This document shows, in pieces, positions 26,543-35,489 of a stretch of 40,167 nt of DNA. A program made the translations under genes and the position numbers. The stretch is from positions 1 to 40,167 of the forward strand of contig JABLXQ010000054.1 of the NCBI GenBank assembly GCA_013178375.1. Reading direction: 5' to 3'. How positions within the stretch are numbered: the first letter of the stretch is position 1; each line of letters begins with the position of its first letter. Below the pieces are notes generated by a model, which was not told the origin of the DNA, did no database searches, and worked only from the letters and a program-made list of their open reading frames with translations. The stretch is from Gammaproteobacteria bacterium. Lineage in GTDB: Bacteria > Pseudomonadota > Gammaproteobacteria > Pseudomonadales > Ketobacteraceae.

Positions 26543-28702
26543 TTAAGTGATCTGAAGATTCTGATTGAACATGGGAAGCGACTTAATACGCTCTCCAGTC
26601 GCTTGATACATGGCGTTGGCCAGTGCAGGCGCCACGCAGGGAACACCTAGTTCACCCACTCCTCCTGGATTTTCGTCGCTGTCTATGATGTGCGTTTCAA
26701 TTGCAGGCGTTTGGTTGATTCTCAAAATGGGATAATCGTGAAAATTGTTCTGTCTTACTTCGCCATCTTTGAAACTGATTTTGCCCATTGCAGAAGACAG
26801 ACCAAACACAATCCCCGATTCGATCTGGGCTTTCACCAAATCCGGATTGACTGCGATACCACAATCCACGGCGCTGATAACGCGATGAACATTGAGTTGA
26901 TCGCCATCCAGGCTAGCTTCAACAACCTGTGCAATATAACTATTGTATGAGTTGAGAAGGGCGATGCCTCGACACATGCCTGCTGCAGCAGGACTCGACC
27001 AGTTTGCGGCTTCAGCCACGGTATCCAGCACCTGACGGCAACGGCGGTTGTTCGCCAACATGTTGCGGCGAAACTGATAAGGATCTTGCCCTGCTGCTTC
27101 GGCCAACTCATCTATGAAGGTTTCCAAAGCGAAGATGTTGAAAGAATTGGCAACCGAGCGCATCCAGTTAACAGGCACCTCGCTTTTTTCATAGTGAACT
27201 TCGGCTCTCAAATTTGGAATGTCATAGGGAATATCCCGTATTCCTTGTGCTGTTCGAGCATCTTCTCCAATCAACGCGATAAACGATTCCATCAGAGGGC
27301 CGATTGCCGCGGATTGAGAGGCAATACGCCCCATAATGGAGGTCACTTCTCCTCTTTTGTTGAGGGTGCCGGTCAGGCGAACCACAGCACTTGGGCGGTA
27401 ATATCCACCTTTAATATCATCTTCTCGGGTCCAGACGAGTTTGAGCGGCTTTTTCACTTTTTTAGCAAGATGGGCTGCCTCTCTAACAAAATCCTGATCC
27501 ATGGTGCCGCGCCGACCAAATCCGCCACCGCTGAGCATAGTGTGGAAGTTCACCCGCCTGGCAGGGAGGCCCAGCACGCCAGCGGCGGCAGCGTGATCCG
27601 CGTCTGGCCATTGCGTGCCACACCAGATTTCACAATCACGGCCATTGTAATCAATCACCACATTAAGTGGCTCCATGGGAGCATGTGCAAGATAAGGAAA
27701 CCGAAATGTAGACTCCAATTTTTGATCGGCCCGAGACTGCGCCAAGGCTACCCGGCCAGTATTTTTGCGAACAGTCCCCGGTTTATCCATCAAGGTATCG
27801 TAACGGGCATATTGGTCTTCTGAAGAAAATATCGCCGCTTCACTAAAATCCCATACAGGACGAAGCTTTTCCCGACCTTGGTAGACCGACCAAAAGTCGG
27901 TGCCAATCACAGCAACGCCGCTTGGAATTTCAACTACATCGACTACACCAGGGCTGGCTTTGACGTCGGCTGCATTAAAGCTGATGAGCCTGGCTCCAAA
28001 TTTAGGGGCCCGTTTAACCACAGCGGTTAACATGCCAGGTAAATAAACGTCAAAACCATACTTGGCAGAACCGTTGGATTTTCCAGCCCCATCCAAACGC
28101 ACTTTGGACTTGCCAATGATGGTGAATTCAGAAGGCCTTTTTAAGGTCGGAGATCGAGGCGCGGAAATCCTGGCGGCTTCGGCAGCAAGCTCTCCGTAGG
28201 TTGCACTGCGCTTGTTTCTGGGATCAATAACTTTACTCAATTCGGTTTCTAACGAGGAAGCTGAGACACCCCATCTTCTTGCGGCTGCTTTGATCAGCAC
28301 TTCTTTTACCGCAGCACCTGCTTCTCTTTGCTGTTTGTATAAAGAGCTAATGGTGACACTGCCGGCGGTCAATTGAGTAAAGGTTTTGGGATTGTTGTAC
28401 TCTCGAGTGGGAGACGCCAACTCCCATTGCACTAAACTCCAATCAGCATCCAATTCTTCCGCAACCAACATAGGGAGAGCAGTTAGAGTGCCCTGGCCAA
28501 TCTCAGCAGCGGTTGTGATGATGGTGATGCGATTATCTGAAGTGATTCGAACAAAGGCATTGGGTTGTAAAGCGCCGTCAACGGCTGTTCTTTCATTTTC
28601 CGCCGCCGTTAAAGGTATGTGCCAGGCAGCCAGCATTCCGCCCCCGGCAGCAGCAGAGAGTTTCAAAAAAGATCGACGAGAAACAGGAGGCACTTTAGTC
28701 AT
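26543..28702 (-). CDS. Molybdenum hydroxylase large subunit (xanthine dehydrogenase family, IorB type)
   Basis: Molybdopterin-binding catalytic subunit of a periplasmic aldehyde or N-heterocycle oxidoreductase. From ATG 28702 (719 residues; AGGAG nine bases upstream) it opens with a twin-arginine signal, SRRSFLKLSAAAGG. Cofactor-binding segments include GQGTLTALPMLVAEEL, GGGFGRRG and the C-terminal GGVGELG with the probable catalytic Glu. This matches isoquinoline 1-oxidoreductase beta-type proteins, which are a single fused large subunit. The small subunit lacks its own signal and is probably carried out with it. There is no FAD subunit, so electrons likely go to cytochromes c. Its gene begins 18 bases after the small subunit's stop. 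Confidence 0.93.
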   Translation of the reverse strand: MTKVPPVSRRSFLKLSAAAGGGMLAAWHIPLTAAENERTAVDGALQPNAFVRITSDNRITIITTAAEIGQGTLTALPMLVAEELDADWSLVQWELASPTREYNNPKTFTQLTAGSVTISSLYKQQREAGAAVKEVLIKAAARRWGVSASSLETELSKVIDPRNKRSATYGELAAEAARISAPRSPTLKRPSEFTIIGKSKVRLDGAGKSNGSAKYGFDVYLPGMLTAVVKRAPKFGARLISFNAADVKASPGVVDVVEIPSGVAVIGTDFWSVYQGREKLRPVWDFSEAAIFSSEDQYARYDTLMDKPGTVRKNTGRVALAQSRADQKLESTFRFPYLAHAPMEPLNVVIDYNGRDCEIWCGTQWPDADHAAAAGVLGLPARRVNFHTMLSGGGFGRRGTMDQDFVREAAHLAKKVKKPLKLVWTREDDIKGGYYRPSAVVRLTGTLNKRGEVTSIMGRIASQSAAIGPLMESFIALIGEDARTAQGIRDIPYDIPNLRAEVHYEKSEVPVNWMRSVANSFNIFALETFIDELAEAAGQDPYQFRRNMLANNRRCRQVLDTVAEAANWSSPAAAGMCRGIALLNSYNSYIAQVVEASLDGDQLNVHRVISAVDCGIAVNPDLVKAQIESGIVFGLSSAMGKISFKDGEVRQNNFHDYPILRINQTPAIETHIIDSDENPGGVGELGVPCVAPALANAMYQATGERIKSLPMFNQNLQIT

Positions 28703-28720
28703 GATGTATTTCTCCTGCAA

Positions 28721-29173
28721 TTAGCTTTCAGAAACGCTGTGAATGGCTTTGCGTATTCGATTGTACATACCGCATCGGCATAGATTTCCAAACATGACTA
28801 TATCGATATCAGTATCACTGGGGTTGGGGTTGCCATTCAGCAGGGCAACAGCAGACATGATTTGACCTGATTGGCAGTAACCACACTGATGCACATTTTG
28901 CTCTGTCCAGGCTTGCTGAACTTCCTGTCCCATGGGGGTTTGGCCGATGCCTTCAATAGTGGTGATTTCGCGGCCTATGGCGGCACTGGCGGGAAAAGTA
29001 CAGGCTTTAACGATCTCGCCATCCACATGAACGTTGCAACTACCACAGAGTGACATGCCGCAACCGTATTTAGTGCCTGTTAAATGGAGCTGATCTCTTA
29101 ATACCCACAACAGGGGAACATCGTTGGACGTGTCGACAGTGAATTTTGTCCCATTAATCATTAGATCTGGCAT
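28721..29173 (-). CDS. [2Fe-2S] small subunit of molybdenum hydroxylase (IorA type)
   Basis: Electron-transfer subunit with two [2Fe-2S] clusters. The plant-type cluster has CGMSLCGSC and a later Cys in VKACTF. The second cluster has QCGYCQSGQ and LCRCGMY. From ATG 29173 it is 150 residues, with GGAGG five bases upstream; upstream ATGs at 29188 and 29185 lack this spacing. It is first in a two-gene operon with the molybdopterin subunit. No maturation gene (XdhC/MobA type) is beside it. Confidence 0.94.
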   Translation of the reverse strand: MPDLMINGTKFTVDTSNDVPLLWVLRDQLHLTGTKYGCGMSLCGSCNVHVDGEIVKACTFPASAAIGREITTIEGIGQTPMGQEVQQAWTEQNVHQCGYCQSGQIMSAVALLNGNPNPSDTDIDIVMFGNLCRCGMYNRIRKAIHSVSES

Positions 29174-29309
29174 GGGCGCCTCCATCAATTATTTGTTGTT
29201 ATGCGTATTTGCTTTAACACTGATGATTCAATAATTATTTGTATTCTGAACGGTCTCACTTTCCATTGAGTTTTCTCTCATTGCCATAATAGCAAGCATA
29301 TAAATTGTT

Positions 29310-29580
29310 GATCGAGAAACTTCAACTTTTGACGCGCACAGTCGTCGTGATTGGCAAGCCACCATGTTGAACATAGCGAATCCATCTCTATATTTTTCTG
29401 TAGCAATGATAATTCGTCACACTGTGAATTAATCGTCTGCGTGACGAACAATAACAACAATCACAGCAATCGCTTGTTTCACTCCATCAAATAATAATGC
29501 GCAATGGGCGCACGGATAATTTAAGCCTGATAATGCTTAAATACCCTCTGTTTTCCTTCCGCATTTCAGGTTCAATATAA
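29310..29580 (+). repeat. Duplicated promoter/gene-start region, copy B, ending in a truncated gene
   Basis: Matches copy A (20070-20338). After the shared upstream part, ATG 29533 begins MLKYPLFSF and stops at TAA 29578, aligning with the start of the intact gene (MKIIKYPIYIF). The rest of that paralogue is absent. This looks like the leftover of a second copy of the DUF11 gene, kept only as a regulatory region and 15 codons. Confidence 0.7.
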
Positions 29581-29983
29581 GTTCAATATCCTCAGTCGAG
29601 ATGACACCACCCATGTGTTCTTCGGGAGGGAAAACCTATTGTCTTACAGAAAACATCAGGCCTTGATCACGCCAGGGAAGTGAGCAAATGGGAGAACAAC
29701 AGGGCCGCCGGACCAGACGGCTCTGTTCCAGCGCTAAATCGCCCATTTTGATACAACTTGCCGCACCACCACGGCAGGATGAGCTGCGCTTGATGGGGAC
29801 CCTGTTGCGAAATACGCGGAAAAACCAAATGGCAAAACCTAGGAAGCCATGACGTAAGTGAAAGGATTTAGCATCGATGGGATGACTGGGTAGCTTACGC
29901 CAAGGATACCTCTGACAGGATTTCAGCAAAAATGGGGATTATTACTTCACATCCTCGAATCACTGCAGTGCTCACTAAAATCC
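29581..29983. other. Gene-free stretch before second ASST gene
   Basis: No full gene. Two short open plus-strand stretches read protein-like: one with KWENNRAAGPDGS (about 29600-29755) and one with HRWDDWVAYAKD (about 29870-29985). Both lack starts and neither matches a family I can name. They may be debris of deleted genes. The ASST promoter should be close to 29900-29970; no clear boxes were seen. Confidence 0.4.
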
Positions 29984-31198
29984 ATGAAAAATAATAAGAG
30001 GAGTTGGATTGTGAAGTGTATTCGCACGTCGGCCTTGATGACGATGTTGATTTTACTATTCGGCTGCAAATATACGGTAACGGTGCATAACCCAGAAAAA
30101 GTCTGGCCCGGCTATGTTTTGCCCTCTCCTTCGCTAGGCAGCATTACGTCGGCAATGGATATGGATGGCAACGTTGTGAAAACCTATCCATGCCCTGGAT
30201 TTCCCGCCAAAATGTTAAATGATGGCTCCATCATTTGTAATAACTTAAAAGTCGGGCGCTTAGTTGTGCCTGAAATTCGTCAGGTGTCCGGGGATGGTCA
30301 CATTCTATGGCGATTCAGGAATTGGTCTCACAATTCGGCGAAGCAGCATCATGACTATCAGCTCGCGGGTAACCCGGTTGGTTACTATGCTCCTGGAATG
30401 ACAATGGTTGGCCCGGCTGATGGTGGCAATATCCTGGTGATGGCTAATGAAACCCTGGCGCCTTGGGAGCAGGATATTCATTGGGGCTTTTTAAAAGACG
30501 ACGTTATTTACGAAGTCGATCCGCTGGGAAACATCGTTTGGGAATGGCATGCCAGTGAACACATTGATGAAATGGGGTTTACCGATTCTGCCCTAAAAAG
30601 TATTCGCCGCAGTTTGTCTAGCGACTGGCTGCATATGAATACCGTTTCCTATATAGGCCCGAACAAATGGTACGAAGAGTTTGGCGATGAACGTTTTCAT
30701 CCCGAAAACCTTATTGTTGGATCGGCAAAGTCAAACTGGGTTGCCATTATCGATAAAAAAACCGGCCATTTTGTCTGGCGTATGGGTCCTGATTATTCTG
30801 AGGGCATGCCAGGTGCGAACCTGGGTGGTGTACGCTTTTCTCATAATGCCCACATGATTCCAAAAGGCTTACCCGGCGAAGGCAATATTATAATATTTGA
30901 TAACGGCACATCGTCTGGTCGTGGCAACTTGGCGTTGAAGGGCGTGCCTTATTCCCGTGTACTGGAGTTTAGTCCAATCGATTTCTCTCTGGTGTGGGAA
31001 TACACCGACGATAAATTATTTAGCCCGAACATGAGTAATGCCCAGCGCTTACCCAATGGCAATACCTTTATTACCGAAGGGTTGAGTGGAACATTATTGG
31101 AAGTCACTGCCGACAAAGAATTGGTATGGGAAGCCCATGGCCCGCCAACCTATCGCGCCTACCGCATTCCGTTTGAGTGGGTGAGTAGCCATGAGTAG
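29984..31198 (+). CDS. Arylsulfotransferase (ASST)-family lipoprotein, second copy
   Basis: Paralogue of the protein encoded at 11910-13160, by eye over half identical along most of its length. Signal peptide with lipobox LFGC, lipidated Cys28. Shared segments are AKQHHDYQLAGNPVGYY, DWLHMN, DERFHPEN, AHMIPKGLPGEGN and IIFDNG; both end in a YRAYR(I/V)P motif. Length is 404 residues. A TetR-type regulator gene follows after 113 bases in the same direction and may control it. Transfer of sulfate between phenolic esters in the periplasm is the family activity; it is not proven for this subgroup. Confidence 0.85.
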   Translation: MKNNKRSWIVKCIRTSALMTMLILLFGCKYTVTVHNPEKVWPGYVLPSPSLGSITSAMDMDGNVVKTYPCPGFPAKMLNDGSIICNNLKVGRLVVPEIRQVSGDGHILWRFRNWSHNSAKQHHDYQLAGNPVGYYAPGMTMVGPADGGNILVMANETLAPWEQDIHWGFLKDDVIYEVDPLGNIVWEWHASEHIDEMGFTDSALKSIRRSLSSDWLHMNTVSYIGPNKWYEEFGDERFHPENLIVGSAKSNWVAIIDKKTGHFVWRMGPDYSEGMPGANLGGVRFSHNAHMIPKGLPGEGNIIIFDNGTSSGRGNLALKGVPYSRVLEFSPIDFSLVWEYTDDKLFSPNMSNAQRLPNGNTFITEGLSGTLLEVTADKELVWEAHGPPTYRAYRIPFEWVSSHE

Positions 31199-31311
31199 TC
31201 ACTGCAAGGTGGCGGCCGCAGAGCTATATCTTCTGCCATGCATCCAATTTAACCCTCACCTCATTTCGAGTATTTACTATTATTCAACTCGTATTATTTA
31301 TTTAGGATCGT

Positions 31312-31923
31312 ATGCGCAAGATGCCAAAACAGAAACGTTCCCGCGAAATGGTGGAACGGCTTCTAGACGCCACCGCAGCAGCATTGGCTGAACGCGGTTT
31401 GGATGACACAACAACCAATCATATCGCCGAAAAGGCAGGTGTGAGCATAGGCTCCTTGTATCAATACTTTCCCGACAAGGATGCACTGATGGAAGCGTTA
31501 ATGGTGCGTGTCAGCGATAGAGTATCCAGCGTATTTCGCGAACATGCCACAAAATTGGAATACGTTAAATTCGATTTGAAAACCGTCTCCAATTATTTAA
31601 TTTTGTACGGCATTGACGCCATTAGAAACGACCCCGTGTCACAGGAAATCATGAAAAGCTGGAACAGCTTACCTCTTGAAAAATTACTTGACCCATTGGA
31701 GAAATTTTTCCTGTCGATGGCACAGCCGTATTTTGTGCGCCACTATCAAGATTACCCGATACAGCACCTGGAAGGAAAACTGTACGTATTAATCAATTCC
31801 ACCTTGCTTACGGTAGCGCGCTATTTGCAGAGTGCGCCAAACAACGCTATTACAGAAAAGAATTTGGCTCATATTCTTTCTGACATGATTGTGGCTCTGC
31901 TTGCGCCACAAGCCAAAGCCTGA
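31312..31923 (+). CDS. TetR-family transcriptional regulator
   Basis: A repressor of 203 residues with helix-turn-helix at about residues 12-58 (AAALAERGLDDTTTNHIAEKAG, SIGSLYQYFPDKDAL). ATG 31312 has AGGA at five bases. A loose inverted repeat CGAGT / ACTCG (31267-31271, 31287-31291) lies just upstream and could be its operator. It follows the second ASST gene and marks the right end of the accessory-looking stretch. Confidence 0.92.
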   Translation: MRKMPKQKRSREMVERLLDATAAALAERGLDDTTTNHIAEKAGVSIGSLYQYFPDKDALMEALMVRVSDRVSSVFREHATKLEYVKFDLKTVSNYLILYGIDAIRNDPVSQEIMKSWNSLPLEKLLDPLEKFFLSMAQPYFVRHYQDYPIQHLEGKLYVLINSTLLTVARYLQSAPNNAITEKNLAHILSDMIVALLAPQAKA

Positions 31924-31991
31924 TGTCTGTTGGAAACGGTTTTTTAAATGTGCCTCGCTTCCCTGGCGTGACATTTCGATCCGCGTGATAC

Positions 31992-33176
31992 TCACACCGC
32001 CTGCGCCGCCGCATACGCCGATGCCCAGGCCCACTGGAAATTGAATCCACCCAGCCAGCCCGTTACATCCACCACTTCGCCGATAAAAAACAAACCCGGC
32101 CGGGTTTTGCTTTCCATGGTTTTCGATGACAGGAAATCCGTGTCCACGCCGCCCAGCGTCACTTCCGCCGTACGGTAGCCTTCCGTGCCAGCCGGTTTCA
32201 GCACCCACCGCTGCAGTTGTTCCGCGATGCCTTCCAATTGCTTGTTGCTGAAATCTGCCAGCGGCTTTTCGGCGGCGTCCGCCCACCATAACGCTTCCAG
32301 TTCCAGCACCAGTTTGCGCGGCAGTTTGTCCGCCAGCAGATTGCGCAGCAGGCCTTTACCACCAGCTTTTTTGGTATTCAGCAAAAATGCCGCGACATCC
32401 TCGCCCGGCAGCAGGTCCACATTTACCGTTTCCCCCTCCAGCCAGTACGACGACAGCTGCAACACCGCCGGACCACTCAGGCCACGATGCGTAAAGAGAA
32501 TATTTTCGCGGAAAGAATTGCGCTCGTTGCTGAGCACCACGCCCACCGACAAACCGCTCAAGCGGTTCGACAGTTCCTTGAAAGAATCTGTGAAGGTAAA
32601 AGGCACCAGCCCCGCCCGCGTTGGCAGCACGTTCATGCCAAATTGCTGCGCGATCTCGTAACCAAACCCGGTCACCCCCATCGACGGAATCGACAGGCCA
32701 CCGCTGGCGATGATCAACGTACCGGTTTCCACCAATCCCTGATTCGTGTGCAGCATGAAATGCTGGTTGTGTTCCACCGCCTGAATATCGCATTGGGTGC
32801 GGATCGTTACCCCTGCGCTGGTACACTCTGCCAGCAGCATGTCCAGAATGTCCTGGGCGCTGTTGTCGCAAAACAGCTGGCCGAGTTTTTTCTCGTGGTA
32901 GGGAATGCCGTACTGGGCCACCAGGCCGATGAAATCCCACTGGGTGTAGCGCGACAGTGCCGACTTGCAGAAATGCGGGTTGGCCGACAGGTAGCAGGAT
33001 GGCTCCACATACAGGTTGGTAAAGTTGCAACGGCCGCCGCCGGACATCAGGATCTTCTTGCCCACCTTGGAGGTACGCTCCAGTACCACCACTTTTCTGC
33101 CGCGCCGGGCGGCCTGCGCCGCGCACATCAAACCGGCCGCACCGCCGCCCACGATCACCACATCAAACCCGATCAC
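31992..33176 (-). CDS. yhiN: NAD(P)/FAD-dependent oxidoreductase, YhiN/HI0933 family
   Basis: A flavoprotein of the HI0933-like family (YhiN; BaiN is a relative). FAD-binding motif VGGGAAGLMCA is at the N terminus. KVGKKILMSGGGRCNFTN is a family signature. ASGGLS and, at the C terminus, GEVVDVTGWLGGFNFQWAWASA complete the FAD site. Its physiological reaction is unsettled. GTG 33176 is preferred because AAGGG lies ten bases upstream; TTG 33194 would add six residues. It stands alone on the minus strand in GC-rich, core-like sequence. Confidence 0.93.
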   Translation of the reverse strand: MIGFDVVIVGGGAAGLMCAAQAARRGRKVVVLERTSKVGKKILMSGGGRCNFTNLYVEPSCYLSANPHFCKSALSRYTQWDFIGLVAQYGIPYHEKKLGQLFCDNSAQDILDMLLAECTSAGVTIRTQCDIQAVEHNQHFMLHTNQGLVETGTLIIASGGLSIPSMGVTGFGYEIAQQFGMNVLPTRAGLVPFTFTDSFKELSNRLSGLSVGVVLSNERNSFRENILFTHRGLSGPAVLQLSSYWLEGETVNVDLLPGEDVAAFLLNTKKAGGKGLLRNLLADKLPRKLVLELEALWWADAAEKPLADFSNKQLEGIAEQLQRWVLKPAGTEGYRTAEVTLGGVDTDFLSSKTMESKTRPGLFFIGEVVDVTGWLGGFNFQWAWASAYAAAQAV

Positions 33177-33380
33177 AAATAAAAAGCCCTTCAAAATCAG
33201 TACATTTTGCCCTGTTTAACCCCGCTGCATCTGCCGCCGGGCCGCAGCATTCTAGCATGCACCCCCACCACCACCGGCACCCATTGGCTGCGACGCCACC
33301 TGCACAGGCAGCGGAGCAAATTACAATTCTGACAATCCAATTAAGATACGCGCATTAAAGTCCATGTCTGGGAGTCCACC

Positions 33381-33950
33381 ATGCGTACCCTGCTCTCGTT
33401 GCTACTGGCTCTGATCCTGTTTACACCCCTTGCCGCCCCCGCCAAGGCGCGCCAGATCGGCGGCATTGATCTGGCGGACTCCATCCAGGTAGGGGAACGG
33501 CAACTGGTACTGAACGGGGCCGGTGTACGCAACAAGTTCTTCCTGGATGTTTACGTGGCGGGCCTCTACCTGCCCAGCACCAGCCACGACGCCGCCGCTA
33601 TCGTCTCTGCTGACGAGATCCAGTCGGTGCAGCTGGTGATCACATCGTCCAAAATCACGCGCGACCGCCTGCTGGAAGCCATCGACGAAGGCATCCACAA
33701 ATCCGCTGGTCAGGATTACCCGCGCTACCAGCCACGCATGCAGGAGCTGTGGGACGCGATCACCTTCGAGGTGAAACCGGGCGACATCTTCTCTTTCACC
33801 TACATTCCAGGGGAAGGCACCCATGTGGCCATGAACGGCAAGGAATTGCGGGTGCTGCCGGAATTCGATTTCAAGAAAGTGCTGTTCGGCATCTGGCTGG
33901 GTCCGGACCCGATCCAGTCGTCATTGAAGAAGGACATGCTGGCGCTGTAG
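33381..33950 (+). CDS. Exported chalcone-isomerase-like protein
   Basis: A 189-residue protein with signal peptide (cleavage near residue 23, APAKA-R) and one chalcone-isomerase-like fold, typical segments being LNGAGVRNKFFLDVYVAGLYLP and the C-terminal FGIWLGPDPIQSSLK. Bacterial members are not known to isomerise chalcones; some related folds bind fatty acids. ATG 33381 gives a good signal peptide. A strong bidirectional terminator follows at 33991. Confidence 0.9.
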   Translation: MRTLLSLLLALILFTPLAAPAKARQIGGIDLADSIQVGERQLVLNGAGVRNKFFLDVYVAGLYLPSTSHDAAAIVSADEIQSVQLVITSSKITRDRLLEAIDEGIHKSAGQDYPRYQPRMQELWDAITFEVKPGDIFSFTYIPGEGTHVAMNGKELRVLPEFDFKKVLFGIWLGPDPIQSSLKKDMLAL

Positions 33951-33990
33951 TTGTCTGCCGGAATATTGTCTGCCGGAAATGGCGTCGCAG

Positions 33991-34028
33991 AAACGAGAAT
34001 GGCCGCATCGTTGCGGCCATTCTCGTTT
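33991..34028. terminator. Bidirectional terminator between convergent genes
   Basis: Perfect 17-base stem: AAACGAGAATGGCCGCA, loop TCGT, then the exact complement ending in GTTT. It sits 40 bases after the plus-strand gene and 31 bases from the end of the convergent acyltransferase gene. Confidence 0.85.
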
Positions 34029-34059
34029 GAAGCACATTGACTTGATCAGCGGATACGAG

Positions 34060-35247
34060 TCAGGCCGGGTGCTCCGGCTGGTCCTGCTGCATCTGGAACT
34101 TGCTCAGCAGCGGATTGGCGTACATTTCCAGAATCAGGTTCTGCACCCGCTTGGGATAGCCGGAAATGCGGGCGGAAAACTCGCCGGCCTTGCGCGCCAG
34201 TTCCTGGGTGTCAACGTTCGCCAGCATCTGGGTGGCGGCATCCTGCAGACTGGACACAGCTTCACGTACTTTCTGCAGTTGCTCGTACGCCACCAGATTC
34301 GACGGAAACAGGTGGTAACCCGCAACTATAGCCTGATCGATCGCGGAGGCCACTTCGATTGCCGAGTGATACTCACCCTGCAGGGGCGCGCCAAACTGGA
34401 TATGCACACGGCCTTTCGGCAGCGCAATACCGCGCAGGATGCTTTCCACATCCTCGCCTTCACGCTTGACGTAAGAGGCTTCTTCCCGCGCCTGCATCTC
34501 GGTGGCTTTCAGCACGTCGCACGGATCGTATTCGTAGGAAATAGCCACCGGCACGATGTTCAGTTTGCGCATGGAGTCAGCGAAAGGAATGTGCTGCTTC
34601 TTGTTGTGGATGTGCAGCATCTTGATGATGGCGGGATCGGTGCGATCGCAACCATCCTTGGCACGGCCTTCACGCTGGGCGATCCAGATGGAATTGCCTT
34701 CCGCGCGAGAATGGCTGATGTAGCCGCTCAGTTCGGTCAGCGCCGCCAGCTTGGCTTTGAGCCCCGGTACCGAGCGCTTGACGATGAAACTCTTGTTCAG
34801 CCGCAGCAGATCCGACATCAGCGGATTGCTCAGCAGGTTGTCGCCAATGGCGATTTCGGCCGAATGCCGTTTGGACTGCATCAGCACATAGTTCAGCAGC
34901 GCCGAATCCAGGGTAATGTCGCGGTGATTGCTGATGAAGACGTAAGACTGTTCCGGGTCCAGATTATCAAGGCCATCAAAGGTGAACTCGGTCATCGAAT
35001 TCTGGATCACGCTGCTGACGAACTGGACCATCAGTTGCTGGAAGTCGGCCACCGTTTTCACGCCCGCCAGATGCTGGGCGAGACGACGCCGCACCAGCTT
35101 GACCAGCGGCTTTTCAATATAACGGGAAACAACGGGGAACTGCAGGCGGATCATGATATGGACCAGCGCTTCATTGTGCAGCAATCGCTCCACCACCGCC
35201 GGTACTTCGTCGTCCTGGAACGGACGGATGTCGTCAAATGGATTCAT
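34060..35247 (-). CDS. PlsC-type glycerolphosphate/lysophosphatidate acyltransferase family protein
   Basis: Likely acyltransferase of phospholipid or storage-lipid synthesis, 395 residues. The acceptor motif reads NHRDITLDS: His and Asp are five residues apart instead of the canonical four (HX4D). A later block, QREGRAKDG, corresponds to the glycerol-phosphate-binding motif, and a proline-rich NIVPVAISYEYDP segment matches the fourth conserved block. A long N-terminal helical region precedes them. The C-terminal 100 residues are helical and charged. It is divergent from the wax-ester synthase gene 243 bases away. Confidence 0.82.
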   Translation of the reverse strand: MNPFDDIRPFQDDEVPAVVERLLHNEALVHIMIRLQFPVVSRYIEKPLVKLVRRRLAQHLAGVKTVADFQQLMVQFVSSVIQNSMTEFTFDGLDNLDPEQSYVFISNHRDITLDSALLNYVLMQSKRHSAEIAIGDNLLSNPLMSDLLRLNKSFIVKRSVPGLKAKLAALTELSGYISHSRAEGNSIWIAQREGRAKDGCDRTDPAIIKMLHIHNKKQHIPFADSMRKLNIVPVAISYEYDPCDVLKATEMQAREEASYVKREGEDVESILRGIALPKGRVHIQFGAPLQGEYHSAIEVASAIDQAIVAGYHLFPSNLVAYEQLQKVREAVSSLQDAATQMLANVDTQELARKAGEFSARISGYPKRVQNLILEMYANPLLSKFQMQQDQPEHPA

Positions 35248-35489
35248 GGTTCGATCATTCTAACGGACTGCAAAGGGTGAAAGCAGTCTGGCACCAAGCG
35301 CCGCCCCATGCCAATCCAAATTGTAACGGAATGATGACACACGTCATTGGAACGAATTTTGATGCAAATTGCAGGATTGGCGCAGTATTTTCCGTGTCCC
35401 GTCAACGCGGGAAACGCTACACTGACCGTCCTGGTCTTCACCATAACCAATTGGAAATCCTGATAACTGTAAGGGAAGGACTGCTCCGC

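Noticed and set aside
33979-35280. Long plus-strand frame of 433 codons opposite the acyltransferase gene
   Set aside because: It is the antisense shadow of the PlsC-type gene, whose motifs and start are clear; the shadow is rich in His, Gln and Arg and matches nothing.
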